From an uncultured Alphaproteobacteria bacterium (GTDB lineage: Bacteria; Pseudomonadota; Alphaproteobacteria; HIMB59; GCA-002718135), in the NCBI GenBank assembly GCA_902518895.1, contig CABYHL010000008.1:1-49935 (forward strand): DNA of 49,935 nucleotides, given 5' to 3'. Position 1 is the first letter of the stretch, and the number at the start of each line of letters is the position of its first letter. This document shows, piece after piece, positions 26,148 to 35,925 of the stretch. The translations under genes were made by a program, and so were the position numbers. A model generated the notes under the pieces. The model was not told where the DNA came from. It saw only the letters and a list, made by a program, of their open reading frames with translations, and did no database searches.

Positions 26148-27734
26148 CTAGTAACCTATTGCCATACCATCCTTTCGTGGATCTGACCCCCCGATAAGTA
26201 CTCCATTTTTTCTATCTATTTTTATACATTGACCACCACCAATAGCATTTTTATTTATTTTAATTTGATGACCAATATTTCGCAATTTTTTTACAATTTT
26301 ATTATCTAATGAATTTTCAACATTCAAAATGCCATTAAGAGCAAATGCACGAGGTAAATCTAAACCTTCTTGTACTGACATATCGTAGTCGATTATATTC
26401 TGAATCAAATGAGATTGACCAATTGGCTGATATTGCCCTCCCATTACTCCATAAGAATACAAGGTTTCATCCTTCTTATTAGTTATTAGGCCAGGGATTA
26501 TTGTATGAAGTGGTCTTTTTTGACTATCAATCGAGTTTGGGTGACCATCTTCTAATCTGAAATTTACACCTCTATTTTGAAAAAGAATTCCAGTTCTATT
26601 ACTTGTAATTCCACTTCCAAAACCATGACAAATTGAATTAATAAAAGATACTGAATTCAAATCTCTATCTACAACACTTAAATATATTGTTTCAGGGTGA
26701 GAAGTTACATAGCCTTTTTTTGAAGAATAAATTTTATTTTTATTTATTCTAGAACATAAAGAGCTTATATATTCATTACTTAAATAATCTTTTATATTTA
26801 TATTATTAAAATTAGGATCACCAAATATTGTTTCCTTAACCTCAAAACATATTTTTGAAATTTCAGCTTGAAGATGATATCTTTCAAAACTTGAAGGATT
26901 GTATTTTTTGATATTTAATTTCTCAGTCATCGCCATCATCATTAAGACAACTAATCCAGGACTATTTAAAGGACATTGATGGATTTTTAGATTTCTATAC
27001 GAATTAGTAATTGTTTTTGAAAATAATGTTTTTTGATTATAGAAATCCTCCTCTGTATGAAGTCCACCAAGGTTATTTAGTGTCTCGAGCATATCCTTTG
27101 TAATTTCACTTTGATAAAATCCTTTAATTTTATTTTTTGATATGATTCTTAAAGTATTTGCTAAAGGAATATTCTTAAAAACTTCACCAAAACAATAACT
27201 TAGATTTTTATTTAAAAATAATCTTTTAGAATTACGATTTAATTTTAGTTTTTTTTCGTTCTCCTTCCACGCTATTGCTTCAACTTCATGAACAGGAAAT
27301 CCATTTCTAGCAAAATTTTCTGCACCAGATAAAACTTCTTTAAAATCAATTCTTCCAAATTTTTCATGCATAGAACACCATGCATGAACTGCCCCGGGAA
27401 TAGTAACTGAATGCGGACTTGTTAAACCAATATGTTTTATTTTATTATCTTTATAAAATTGTAAGTTTGCTTTTTTTGGAGCAATTCCAGAACCATTTAC
27501 AGCAATTGGTTTTTTTCCATTCATTGAAACAATTGCAAAGCAATCTCCACCAATTCCTGTTGCACTAGGACATACTACAGATTGAACAGCTGAAGCTGCG
27601 ATAGCTGCATCAACTGCATTTCCTCCTTTTTGAAGTATATTTATAGCCACCATTGAACTTAATGGATTTGAAGTTGCTACCATCCCGTTATGGCCTAAAA
27701 CATTAGATCTACCGGGATAAGATAATTTTCTCAT
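26148..27734 (-). CDS. Gamma-glutamyltransferase family protein (YwrD-like)
   Basis: The 528-residue product (ATG at 27734; an upstream TTG at 27761 is unlikely) is an Ntn hydrolase of the gamma-glutamyltranspeptidase family. It shows HNGMVATSNPLSSMVAINIL, GGNAVDAAIAASAVQSVVCP, the GIGGDCFAIV block and late YGVMGGQYQPIGQSHLIQNI. By alignment to the TTHYSVVD site of E. coli GGT, the nucleophile Thr is residue 349 (in PETIYLSVVD); the next Thr is replaced by Ile. There is no signal peptide, so the protein is predicted cytoplasmic, as in YwrD-type members. Substrate could be glutathione or another gamma-glutamyl or acyl amide. Confidence 0.87.
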   Translation of the reverse strand: MRKLSYPGRSNVLGHNGMVATSNPLSSMVAINILQKGGNAVDAAIAASAVQSVVCPSATGIGGDCFAIVSMNGKKPIAVNGSGIAPKKANLQFYKDNKIKHIGLTSPHSVTIPGAVHAWCSMHEKFGRIDFKEVLSGAENFARNGFPVHEVEAIAWKENEKKLKLNRNSKRLFLNKNLSYCFGEVFKNIPLANTLRIISKNKIKGFYQSEITKDMLETLNNLGGLHTEEDFYNQKTLFSKTITNSYRNLKIHQCPLNSPGLVVLMMMAMTEKLNIKKYNPSSFERYHLQAEISKICFEVKETIFGDPNFNNINIKDYLSNEYISSLCSRINKNKIYSSKKGYVTSHPETIYLSVVDRDLNSVSFINSICHGFGSGITSNRTGILFQNRGVNFRLEDGHPNSIDSQKRPLHTIIPGLITNKKDETLYSYGVMGGQYQPIGQSHLIQNIIDYDMSVQEGLDLPRAFALNGILNVENSLDNKIVKKLRNIGHQIKINKNAIGGGQCIKIDRKNGVLIGGSDPRKDGMAIGY

Positions 27735-27754
27735 ATAATTAAGATAATATATGT

Positions 27755-27783
27755 TTGACAAAACAAATTACAGAATTTAAAGC
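27755..27783 (+). promoter_or_regulatory. Candidate rpmJ promoter
   Basis: A perfect -35 hexamer TTGACA (27755-27760) lies 31 bases before the rpmJ start. With a 17-base spacer, the -10 position reads TAAAGC (27778-27783), a poor match. The location in the divergent ggt-rpmJ spacer supports it; the weak -10 limits confidence. Confidence 0.3.
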
Positions 27784-27791
27784 GCTTTTTT

Positions 27792-27917
27792 ATGAAAGTT
27801 AAGTGCTCATTAAAAACAACAAAAAACAGAGACAAAGACTGTAAAGTTGTTCGCAGAAAAGGGAGAATTTATGTTATTAATAAAAAAAATCCCAGAATGA
27901 AAGCAAGACAGGGTTAA
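27792..27917 (+). CDS. rpmJ: 50S ribosomal protein bL36
   Basis: ATG at 27792 opens 41 codons ending TAA. The product starts [17 protein letters not shown], continues [16 protein letters not shown] and ends PRMKARQG, a clear bL36 of the alphaproteobacterial form. The zinc-binding CxxC...C...H set of the C+ type is absent: only the DC Cys remains near that site, and the usual His near the end is Met. This is the zinc-independent (C-) type. It stands alone between divergent ggt and convergent trxB, whose stop directly abuts. bL36 sits in domain V of 23S rRNA. The gene is short and easy to miss. Confidence 0.93.
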   Translation: MKVKCSLKTTKNRDKDCKVVRRKGRIYVINKKNPRMKARQG

Positions 27918-28859
27918 TTAACTCTCCGCTATATATTTTTCAGCTTCTAAAGCAGCCATACAACCCATACCAGCAGCAGTGACAGCCTGTCTGTAAGTTT
28001 TATCTTTTACATCTCCAGCTGCAAAAACCCCCTTAATACTTGTTTCAGTACTATCCGGTTTAGTAATTATATAATTTTCCTCATCCATTTCTAACTTATC
28101 AATAAAAAGTGAAGTAGCAGGATCGTGCCCTATAGCTATAAATGCACCATTTACATCTATAGTTGTTTTGCTACTATCTAATGTGCTTTCTAAAATTATT
28201 TTTTTTAATATATTTGGATTTTCATCTCCAACAAATTCGGAAACTTTACTGTTCCAAATTACTTCAATTTTTTTATTGTTAAACAGTCTTTCTTGTAAAA
28301 TTTTTTCTGCTCGCAAACTATCTCTTCTATGAATTAACAATACCTTTGAAGCAAACTTAGTCAAAAACATTGCCTCCTCTACCGCACTATTACCTCCACC
28401 TATCACTGCTACTTGTTGATCTTTGAAGAAAAATCCATCACAAGTTGCACAAGCAGAAATACCAAATCCTTTAAATTTTTTTTCACTCTCCAAATTCAGC
28501 CATCTAGCTTGAGCACCTGTTGCTATAATAATTGATTTTGATATAAATTCTTTTCCTGACTCAGTTTTGGAATTAAATGGATTTTTTTCAAAATCAACTG
28601 AAGTTACAATATCATTGTGAAAAATAGTTCCTACTTTTATAGCTTGTTCTTTCATTTGTTCCATAAGCCAAGGACCCTGAATAACATTTTCAAATCCTGG
28701 ATAGTTTTCTACATCCGTAGTGATGGTTAGCTGACCTCCTGGTTCTAAACCTGAAACTAAATGCGGTTTTAAATTTGCTCTTGCTGCATAGATTGCAGCA
28801 GTATAGCCTGCTGGTCCAGAGCCAATAATTAAGACATCATTTTCTATTTTTTCAGTCAT
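27918..28859 (-). CDS. trxB: Thioredoxin-disulfide reductase
   Basis: TrxB uses NADPH and FAD to reduce thioredoxin. The 313-residue low-molecular-weight form shows FAD-binding VLIIGSGPAGYTAAIYAARA, GGQLTITTDVENYPGF, the redox-active Cys137-Ala-Thr-Cys140 in ISACATCDGFF, NADPH-binding VAVIGGGNSAVEEAMFL and C-terminal GVFAAGDVKDKTYRQAVTAA. It is last in the reverse unit carA-carB-greA-ELM1-oxygenase-trxB, 17 bases after the oxygenase gene. The thioredoxin gene is not in the window. Confidence 0.96.
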   Translation of the reverse strand: MTEKIENDVLIIGSGPAGYTAAIYAARANLKPHLVSGLEPGGQLTITTDVENYPGFENVIQGPWLMEQMKEQAIKVGTIFHNDIVTSVDFEKNPFNSKTESGKEFISKSIIIATGAQARWLNLESEKKFKGFGISACATCDGFFFKDQQVAVIGGGNSAVEEAMFLTKFASKVLLIHRRDSLRAEKILQERLFNNKKIEVIWNSKVSEFVGDENPNILKKIILESTLDSSKTTIDVNGAFIAIGHDPATSLFIDKLEMDEENYIITKPDSTETSIKGVFAAGDVKDKTYRQAVTAAGMGCMAALEAEKYIAES

Positions 28860-28876
28860 ATAATTAAATTAATAAT

Positions 28877-29497
28877 TTAAGCACTTTTTTCAACTGGCCA
28901 ATCTGTATTAAAAGTAACATAATTTATTTGAATACATCTTCTCTCTTTTTGAATTTCTTTTAATTCAAGTCCATGCCAGGTATCATCCCCTGAAGAAAAA
29001 AAATAACCACTATTATGAATATATTCAATTGTTTTAACTAATTTAAAATTTTCATCATATAGGTCGGTACCTAAATTTGACGCTTCATTATATGGGTTTG
29101 CCCAAACCATCATCGTCATTAATTTTTCTGAAATATCTTTGTGTGGTTTTAACCAAAATCCTTTTTTATCTCCAATTACTTCTAATCTTACGTATGAATT
29201 TGATAAATCTTTATCAATTATTTTCGATATTTTATTTACCATTTCTTTGTTTTGTAAAGACTGAATTAATTTTGTTAGATATGGAAAATTTTGACAATTA
29301 TTTTTTGTTATAAAAAGTCTTAATTTACCATCAACTCCCTGTCCTGTATGATCGGCAGCTCTTGTCCCATCGTACATTCTGTCTCCTGACGGAATATTAC
29401 TATAGGAAATTTCATCTAATGCGCCTTCTTCTAAACAATTACTAAATACCCAGTGATTAAAAGGAAAATCTGCATGAATTAAGTTCTCAAGATTCAT
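28877..29497 (-). CDS. 2OG-Fe(II) oxygenase-like protein
   Basis: The 206-residue product has a likely facial triad: His119 and Asp121 in LKPHKDISEK and a distal His175 in DDTWHGLELK. An Arg pair at 186-187 (KERRCIQINYV) is placed to bind 2-oxoglutarate. Glu-Val strands (YVRLEVIGDKKGFWL) and SGYFFSSGDD fit the double-stranded beta helix. The substrate is unknown. It overlaps the ELM1-family gene upstream by 11 bases, so the two products are probably made together; a role on a cell-surface sugar or lipid is only an inference from that pairing. Confidence 0.78.
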   Translation of the reverse strand: MNLENLIHADFPFNHWVFSNCLEEGALDEISYSNIPSGDRMYDGTRAADHTGQGVDGKLRLFITKNNCQNFPYLTKLIQSLQNKEMVNKISKIIDKDLSNSYVRLEVIGDKKGFWLKPHKDISEKLMTMMVWANPYNEASNLGTDLYDENFKLVKTIEYIHNSGYFFSSGDDTWHGLELKEIQKERRCIQINYVTFNTDWPVEKSA

Positions 29498-30455
29498 TTT
29501 TCCTTTCTATAATTCTTTTTTTTATAATTCCAGCGATTCTTTCGCTTTCTTCTAGTTTCGTATATGTCCAATTTTCTAATTTGTCTAAAGTATTAAAATC
29601 TCTTGTTATATTCATTTTTCTAAATTCTTCATGAAATCTTATAAATCTTTTACTTTTTCTCTTCATTGGTAATTGATAAACATAAATTGGTTTACCAGAA
29701 ATACTTGCTTCAGAAATCATAGAGGTTGAGTCAGAAGTAATAATAAAATAACTAGAATTATAAAGAGCAAATTCGTATGGATTTTTTCCTTCTCCAAACC
29801 ACAAGGTAGATACAGAATTCAATTCTTTTTTTAAAATATTTTTAATTTCTTGATTAGTTCTTCTTGAGGTAATAACTAAAATTTCTTTATTATTATTATT
29901 ATTATTATAATTTTTTATTTTTTTTATTCTTTCGCAAAGATCTAAAGTATTTTCTTTTGAAAAATTATAGTGATTATTTTCACCTCCAATAATACAAGTA
30001 ATCAAATTTTTTGTATTAATTTCATAATGATTTTTTAAATTATTAGTTTTTTTAAAATGATGTATCGCACCTGTTGAATTGATTATATTTTCACCAAATA
30101 AAGCATCATGATTTGGAGCAATAATAAATGAAAAGTACTTTGAAGAAATTTTTGGGTTTTGAATATGAATATTAATTATATTAGGATATTTTTTTTTAAG
30201 ATAGACTGATAAGTAAACACTTTTTCTTCCACAACTAATAACCACATCAGGTATTTCGTTTCTAGGTAGCTTATTTTTAAATATCCAACTAAAAATAGGA
30301 AGTATGCCAGGTTGTAATCTATTCCAAGGAAAAATTATTTCAGTTTTTACTTCTTTTATATTTATACTTAATTCATTTGCTAGACCTTTAGTCTGACTTA
30401 TCATTCCTTGTGAACCATCAGTTAATGACCAAATTTTAGGATTGTCTATATTCAA
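29487..30455 (-). CDS. ELM1 family (mitochondrial fission ELM1-like) protein
   Basis: The 322-residue protein begins IWSLTDGSQGMISQTKGLAN and has FPWNRLQPGILP, PDVVISCGRKSVYLSVYL, NIHIQNPKISSKYFSFIIAP and ITSDSTSMISEASISGKPIY. This is the pattern of the bacterial ELM1/DUF1022 family, whose fold resembles GT-B glycosyltransferases. The plant homologue affects mitochondrial division; the bacterial role is unknown and may involve envelope sugars. A run of Asn codons (NNNNNN near residue 187) arises from a TTA trinucleotide repeat at 29887-29909. Its start overlaps the greA stop as ATGA. Confidence 0.87.
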   Translation of the reverse strand: MNIDNPKIWSLTDGSQGMISQTKGLANELSINIKEVKTEIIFPWNRLQPGILPIFSWIFKNKLPRNEIPDVVISCGRKSVYLSVYLKKKYPNIINIHIQNPKISSKYFSFIIAPNHDALFGENIINSTGAIHHFKKTNNLKNHYEINTKNLITCIIGGENNHYNFSKENTLDLCERIKKIKNYNNNNNNKEILVITSRRTNQEIKNILKKELNSVSTLWFGEGKNPYEFALYNSSYFIITSDSTSMISEASISGKPIYVYQLPMKRKSKRFIRFHEEFRKMNITRDFNTLDKLENWTYTKLEESERIAGIIKKRIIERKNES

Positions 30456-30925
30456 ATGTATTTTACTGATAATATTGTATAACTTTTTAAACCTTTTGGA
30501 CTATTGATTTCAACATTATCTTCTTCTGTTTTACCAATCAAGCCTCTTGCTAAGGGACTCGTAATTGAAAGTTTTTTATTTTCAATATCTGATTCATATT
30601 CCCCAACAATTTGATATTTTTGTTTTTCTCCACTTTCATCATCTTCTATTTCAACTGTTGCACCAAATTTAATGTCATCACTTTCAACAGATTTAACATC
30701 TATCACCTCTGCTTTACTAATAGCACTCTCTAAATCTATAATTCTTCCTTCAATTAAACTTTGTTGTTCTTTAGCATATTGGTATTCTGCATTTTCAGAT
30801 AAATCACCATGACTTCTAGCTTCTGCTATTGCTTCAATTATTTTTGGCCTATCTTCAGATGTTAATTTTTTTAATTCATCTTGTAATTTTGTATAACCAT
30901 CAGCTGTCATTGGAATTTTATTCAT
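30452..30925 (-). CDS. greA: Transcription elongation factor GreA
   Basis: GreA enters the RNA polymerase secondary channel and stimulates cleavage of backtracked RNA. The 157-residue length is standard. The N-terminal coiled coil starts KIPMTADGYTKLQDELKKL, with the acidic tip in ARSHGDLSENAEYQYAKEQQ. The C-terminal FKBP-like domain includes SITSPLARGLIGK. It lies 40 bases after carB and overlaps the ELM1 gene by 4 bases. The carAB-greA order is common in alphaproteobacteria. Confidence 0.96.
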   Translation of the reverse strand: MNKIPMTADGYTKLQDELKKLTSEDRPKIIEAIAEARSHGDLSENAEYQYAKEQQSLIEGRIIDLESAISKAEVIDVKSVESDDIKFGATVEIEDDESGEKQKYQIVGEYESDIENKKLSITSPLARGLIGKTEEDNVEINSPKGLKSYTILSVKYI

Positions 30926-30965
30926 AAACTCATGATGATTTATTTATTTTTTATAGTCAATAAAA

Positions 30966-33900
30966 TTAATTTATAGTTTGAAGACTTTTTATTGTGAATT
31001 CTTGAGTTTTCATATGTTCAATAGCATCTACAGCAACTTTTGCTCCAGCTATTGTTGTATAATATGGAATATTATACATTAATGATGTCCTTCTAATACT
31101 ATAGCTATCTCTAATAGATGATTGAGTTTTTGTTGTATTAATTACTAACTGAATTTCATTATTAATTAATGAATCAACTACATGAGGATTACCTTCTTTT
31201 ACTTTATTTACTATTTTTGTCTCGATGTTATTAGTATTTAAGTATTCAGCAGTCCCTTTAGTTGCAAGTAGATTAAAATCTAATTCTTTTAACTTTTGCG
31301 CTATCTCAATAATGAACTTTTTATTATCATTGTCTATTGAGATAAATACTTTACCTTTAGATGGAAGAATATTACCACAGGCTATTTGACTCTTTATATA
31401 GGAAGATAAAAAGGTTTCATCTATTCCCATAACTTCTCCTGTAGATTTCATTTCAGGACCTAATATTAGATCAACTCCATCAAATTTATTGAAAGGAAAT
31501 ACAGATTCTTTTACATTAAAGTTTTTTAATTCATTAATTTTATAATCATTCAAAATTGAATTAAGATTTTCCCCAACCATTACTTTTGCTGCAATTTTTG
31601 CGACTGGAATACCTTTTGATTTGGCCACAAATGGCACAGTCCTACTGGCTCTTGGGTTTACTTCTAAAACATATATTTTTTTATCTTTAATTGCTAATTG
31701 AGTATTCATTAATCCAACAACTTTAATTTCATTGGCAATTTTTGATACCCATTCAATTATTTTATTCTGAGTGTCTTTACTAACTGAATAGGGAGGTAAG
31801 GAACAAGCACTATCTCCAGAGTGAATTCCTGCCTCTTCGATGTGTTCCATAATCCCAGCTACAAATATTTCTCCATTTTTATCTCTAATTATATCTACAT
31901 CTATTTCTTTAGCATTCTCAAGATACTCATCAATTAAAATTACATTATTTGAAGAAACTTCAAGCGCTTCATTAGAGAATGATTCTAAATTATCTTTATC
32001 ATATGCGATTTGCATAGCTCTTCCTCCAAGTACATATGAAGGTCTAACTAAAACAGGATATCCAATTTCTTTGGCTTTTTCTAAAGTTTGAGCTACAGTA
32101 TTTGCAAAAGCATTTTTTGGTTGAGCAATTTTTAGTTTCATTAATATTTCACTGAATCTATCTCTATCTTCAGCTAAATCTATTGCTTCAGTTGAAGTTC
32201 CTATTACTTTTATTCCAGCCTCTTCTAATTCTTTTGCAATTTTCAAAGGAGTCTGGCCTCCAAATTGAACTAAAACACCAAGAACATTTCCATTACTCTT
32301 TTCTTTATTGTAAATTTCAATAACACTTTCAGCTGAAAGTGGTTCAAAATAAAGTCTATCAGCAGTATCATAGTCAGTTGAAACTGTTTCTGGGTTACAA
32401 TTTATCATTATTGTTTCAATGCTCTTTTCTTTCAATGCATATACAGCATGTACACAGCAATAATCAAATTCAATGCCTTGACCTATTCTATTAGGGCCAC
32501 CTCCAAGAATTATTACTTTGTCTTTGGATGTAGGATTTGCTTCACAGAATTTAGTATTTTCAAAATCCCAATCGTAAGTAGAATAAAGATACGGAGTTTT
32601 AGAACTAAATTCACCTGCACAAGTATCCACTAGTCTGAAGACAGGATTAATATCATTATTATTTCTAAATTTTCTTAATTCTATTTCTTTAATACTTAAT
32701 ATTGATGAGATTTTACTATCTGAGAAACCTATTTTCTTAGCATATAATATTATATCTTTGTTGAGGCCTTTTTCTTTTAATATTTTTTCAAAATCAATTA
32801 TTGTTTTTATTTGATATAAAAACCATTTATCATATTTTGTAGTTTGATTTATTTCATCAACTGTTAATCCAATTCTTAGAGCTTCTCCTACAACTAACAA
32901 GCGTTGAGAAGATTGTATTTTAAGTTCTTTCAAAATTGTATTTTTATCATTGGAGCAAAGTTTTGGTTTATCAAAACCAGTTAGACCGTACTCAAGAGAA
33001 TTAAACCCCTTTTGGATTGATTCATTAAAAGATCTACCTATACTCATTGCCTCACCAACTGATTTCATGGATGTTGTTAAGTCAGAATTAGCACCAACAA
33101 ATTTTTCAAAAGTAAATCTTGGAATTTTAGTTACAACATAATCAATAGTTGGTTCAAAACTTGCTGGTGTTGTCGTAGTAATATCATTTTCAAGTTCATC
33201 CAAAGTATAACCTACGGCTAATTTTGCAGCAATTTTTGCTATTGGAAAACCTGTAGCTTTTGATGCTAACGCAGAAGATCTACTAACTCTTGGATTCATT
33301 TCAATTACATTAATTTCTCCATCTTCAGGATTTATTGCAAATTGAACATTTGAACCTCCAGTATCTACACCTATTTTTCTGAGAACCTTAATGCTAGCAT
33401 TCCTTAAAATTTGATATTCCTTATCAGTTAATGTTAAGGATGGAGCTACTGTAATGCTATCTCCAGTATGAACACCCATTGGATCAACATTTTCAATTGA
33501 GCAAACAATAATGCAATTATCTTTATTATCTCTAACAACTTCCATCTCAAATTCTTTCCAACCTGAAACAGATTTTTCAATAAGGATCTGATTTGTTGGG
33601 CTAGCATTTAAACCCCTATTACATAAATCAATAAAACCCTCATCATCATAAGCAACACCACCTCCGGTACCTCCAAGTGTAAAACTTGGTCTTATGACAA
33701 GAGGTAAATTTAGTTCATTTTTTACTCTTTTTGACTCTTCAATAGTATTAACCACGTAACTTTTAGGACAGCTAAGACCAATTTCTTTCATAGCATCTTT
33801 AAATTTTTGCCTATCCTCAGCTAATTCTATAGCTGTTGGATTAGCTCCAATCATTTTTACTCCGTGTTTTTCAAGTATACGATTATTAAATAGTTCCATT

Positions 33901-34196
33901 GAAACGTTTAAAGCAGTTTGCCCTCCCATAGTTGGTAGAAGAGCATCTGGTTTTTCGATTTCGATTATTTTTTCTACAAATTCTTTAGTTATAGGTTCAA
34001 TATAAGTTTGATCAGCTAATTCTGGATCAGTCATTATTGTTGCAGGATTTGAATTAATTAATACAATTTTGTAGCCTTCATCTTTGAGAGACTTACATGC
34101 TTGAGCACCTGAGTAATCAAATTCACAAGCTTGACCAATAACTATAGGGCCTGCGCCTACTATTAATATTTTATTTATGTCAGTTCTTTTTGGCAT
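30966..34196 (-). CDS. carB: Carbamoyl-phosphate synthase large subunit
   Basis: CarB makes carbamoyl phosphate from bicarbonate, ammonia (from CarA) and two ATP, feeding pyrimidine and arginine synthesis. From ATG at 34196 (start [20 protein letters not shown]) it has 1076 residues, the family norm. Two ATP-grasp halves are visible: [17 protein letters not shown] and the [17 protein letters not shown] site in the first, [18 protein letters not shown] and [10 protein letters not shown] in the second. The last 130 residues are the MGS-like allosteric domain. Upstream in-frame codons would add 28 residues inside carA with no family support. The chosen start overlaps carA by 17 bases. Confidence 0.97.
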   Translation of the reverse strand: MPKRTDINKILIVGAGPIVIGQACEFDYSGAQACKSLKDEGYKIVLINSNPATIMTDPELADQTYIEPITKEFVEKIIEIEKPDALLPTMGGQTALNVSMELFNNRILEKHGVKMIGANPTAIELAEDRQKFKDAMKEIGLSCPKSYVVNTIEESKRVKNELNLPLVIRPSFTLGGTGGGVAYDDEGFIDLCNRGLNASPTNQILIEKSVSGWKEFEMEVVRDNKDNCIIVCSIENVDPMGVHTGDSITVAPSLTLTDKEYQILRNASIKVLRKIGVDTGGSNVQFAINPEDGEINVIEMNPRVSRSSALASKATGFPIAKIAAKLAVGYTLDELENDITTTTPASFEPTIDYVVTKIPRFTFEKFVGANSDLTTSMKSVGEAMSIGRSFNESIQKGFNSLEYGLTGFDKPKLCSNDKNTILKELKIQSSQRLLVVGEALRIGLTVDEINQTTKYDKWFLYQIKTIIDFEKILKEKGLNKDIILYAKKIGFSDSKISSILSIKEIELRKFRNNNDINPVFRLVDTCAGEFSSKTPYLYSTYDWDFENTKFCEANPTSKDKVIILGGGPNRIGQGIEFDYCCVHAVYALKEKSIETIMINCNPETVSTDYDTADRLYFEPLSAESVIEIYNKEKSNGNVLGVLVQFGGQTPLKIAKELEEAGIKVIGTSTEAIDLAEDRDRFSEILMKLKIAQPKNAFANTVAQTLEKAKEIGYPVLVRPSYVLGGRAMQIAYDKDNLESFSNEALEVSSNNVILIDEYLENAKEIDVDIIRDKNGEIFVAGIMEHIEEAGIHSGDSACSLPPYSVSKDTQNKIIEWVSKIANEIKVVGLMNTQLAIKDKKIYVLEVNPRASRTVPFVAKSKGIPVAKIAAKVMVGENLNSILNDYKINELKNFNVKESVFPFNKFDGVDLILGPEMKSTGEVMGIDETFLSSYIKSQIACGNILPSKGKVFISIDNDNKKFIIEIAQKLKELDFNLLATKGTAEYLNTNNIETKIVNKVKEGNPHVVDSLINNEIQLVINTTKTQSSIRDSYSIRRTSLMYNIPYYTTIAGAKVAVDAIEHMKTQEFTIKSLQTIN

Positions 34197-35349
34197 TTTG
34201 CTCAATAAGTTTATAAAATTCTTCAAATAAATAATGACTATCATGTGGACCAGGTGAGGCCTCTGGATGATATTGAACACTAAATACTGGTAAATGCTTA
34301 TGTCTTAAACCTTCATTAGTTCCGTCAAATAATGAAACATGAGTTTCAATTATATCTTTACCAAAACTATCTCTATCAACCTCAAAGCCATGATTTTGTG
34401 ATGTAATTTCAACAATACCTGTTGTAAGATTTTTGACGGGATGGTTTGAGCCTCTGTGACCTTGAAACATTTTTTTAGTCTTTGCATTTAATGCCAATCC
34501 TAAAATTTGATGCCCTAAACATATGCCAAATATTGGAATATTATCATCAATTAATTTTTTAATCACATCAACTATTTTACTACCTGTGGCATAAGGATCA
34601 CCAGGGCCGTTTGATAAAAAAATTCCTGCAGGATTAGTTTCTATTATTTCTTCATAGTTAGAAAATAAGTTTAATACAGTTGGGTTAAGATTAAATTCAT
34701 TAAGATTTCTTAAAATGTTATTTTTGATACCAAAGTCTAAGCAAGTGACATTATATTTAAATTGGTTTTTAATCGATTTATCACTTTTCCATATTCCTTT
34801 TTTCCAATTATAGTTTTGCTCTGTCGATACTATCCCTGCCAAATCTAAATTTTGAAGACCTTTCCACTCATTTATTTGAGTTTTAAGTTTTTCAATTTTA
34901 TTTTCACCTTCTCCAAAGTAAATAATTGCGGCCTTTTTAGCTCCCTCAACAGATAATTTCTTTGTTAAGTATCTTGTATCAATTCCAAAAATACATGGAA
35001 TTTTGTTTTTTAAAAAATATGAATTTAAGTCATTTTCTGCTCTCCAATTAGAATACTCTGATAATGGCTGATTTATTACACAGCCATCAGCGTAGATTTT
35101 TTTTGACTCTTGATCTTCTTGATTTGTACCTACAATTCCAACATGTGGAAAAGTAAATGTAATGATTTGTTTTGTATATGAGGGATCCGATAATGCCTCT
35201 TGATAGCCTGTTTGAGAGGTATTAAAACAAAGTTCACCTACGGCAGCCTTTTTTTCTCCTAATCCATAACCCCATAATATTTCACCATTTTCTAATACAA
35301 GAGCTGCAGTTTTATTGTGTATATGTGGTTCTTTTTTTAAAACTTCCAT
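34180..35349 (-). CDS. carA: Carbamoyl-phosphate synthase small subunit
   Basis: CarA is the glutaminase subunit supplying ammonia to CarB. From ATG at 35349 (an upstream TTG at 35367 is less likely) it has 389 residues. The N-terminal domain has [20 protein letters not shown]; the class I amidotransferase domain has FLSNGPGDP, the nucleophile Cys in [14 protein letters not shown], and His in [13 protein letters not shown]. It overlaps carB by 17 bases. A reverse-strand TTGACT hexamer (35404-35399) is a possible -35, but the correctly spaced -10 (TACTAA) is poor. Confidence 0.97.
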   Translation of the reverse strand: MEVLKKEPHIHNKTAALVLENGEILWGYGLGEKKAAVGELCFNTSQTGYQEALSDPSYTKQIITFTFPHVGIVGTNQEDQESKKIYADGCVINQPLSEYSNWRAENDLNSYFLKNKIPCIFGIDTRYLTKKLSVEGAKKAAIIYFGEGENKIEKLKTQINEWKGLQNLDLAGIVSTEQNYNWKKGIWKSDKSIKNQFKYNVTCLDFGIKNNILRNLNEFNLNPTVLNLFSNYEEIIETNPAGIFLSNGPGDPYATGSKIVDVIKKLIDDNIPIFGICLGHQILGLALNAKTKKMFQGHRGSNHPVKNLTTGIVEITSQNHGFEVDRDSFGKDIIETHVSLFDGTNEGLRHKHLPVFSVQYHPEASPGPHDSHYLFEEFYKLIEQNAKKN

Positions 35350-35411
35350 TATATTTAGATGAAGCAAAATGATAGTTAGTAGGCATTTATAACAATGTAG
35401 TCAAGGATTAG

Positions 35412-35439
35412 TTGAAATTAAAAAGAAGAATTATATTAT
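35412..35439 (+). promoter_or_regulatory. Candidate promoter of the yqeY-dnaG-rpoD unit
   Basis: TTGAAA (35412-35417), 16-base spacer and TATTAT (35434-35439) lie 31 bases before the GatB/YqeY-like start, in the 120-base spacer divergent from carA. The hexamers match 5 of 6 consensus bases each. Confidence 0.42.
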
Positions 35440-35469
35440 CAAATTAAATTTATTAGAAAGTGAAAAAAT

Positions 35470-35925
35470 ATGAGCTTAAAGGATAAAATTGAAAGTGATT
35501 ATAACAATTCTATCAAAGAAAAAGATAGTAATTCCATCAATACTTTAAGATTAATAAAGAGCGCAATTAAAGATAAGGAAATTTCTCTTAGAGGTAAGCA
35601 AGACTCTTTGACCGATTCTGATATTTTAAGTTTACTTCAAAGTTTAGTAAAACAAAGAAAAGATTCAATAGAAGCTTTTGAAAAAGCGAATCGGAATGAT
35701 CTTATTGAAAAGGAACTAAATGAAATCAAAGTAATAGAAATGTTTTTACCAAAACAAATGGATGAAGATGAAACAACATTTATCATAAAGAATATAATTC
35801 AAGAGAATAATTATACATCAATCAAAGAAATGGGCGCCCTTATGAAAATAATTAAGGAAAACTATACAGGAAAAATAGATATGGGTTTAGTAGGGAAAAT
35901 AGCTAAATCTTTACTGGGCAATTGA
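35470..35925 (+). CDS. GatB/YqeY domain protein
   Basis: The 151-residue protein shows the YqeY pattern: LKDKIESDYNNSIKEKDSN, TLRLIKSAIKDKEISLRG, SLVKQRKDSIEAFEKANRND and EIKVIEMFLPKQMDEDE. The C-terminal half resembles the tRNA-binding tail of GatB. Its function as a free protein is not settled; a link to tRNA or amidation is suggested by the GatB likeness. It sits immediately before dnaG, as commonly seen in bacteria, with the stop and next start joined as TGATG. Confidence 0.93.
   Translation: MSLKDKIESDYNNSIKEKDSNSINTLRLIKSAIKDKEISLRGKQDSLTDSDILSLLQSLVKQRKDSIEAFEKANRNDLIEKELNEIKVIEMFLPKQMDEDETTFIIKNIIQENNYTSIKEMGALMKIIKENYTGKIDMGLVGKIAKSLLGN

Noticed and set aside
33950-34280. Longer carB start 28 residues upstream
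   Set aside because: It lies inside carA, and the family begins at the MPKRTD-type start used here.
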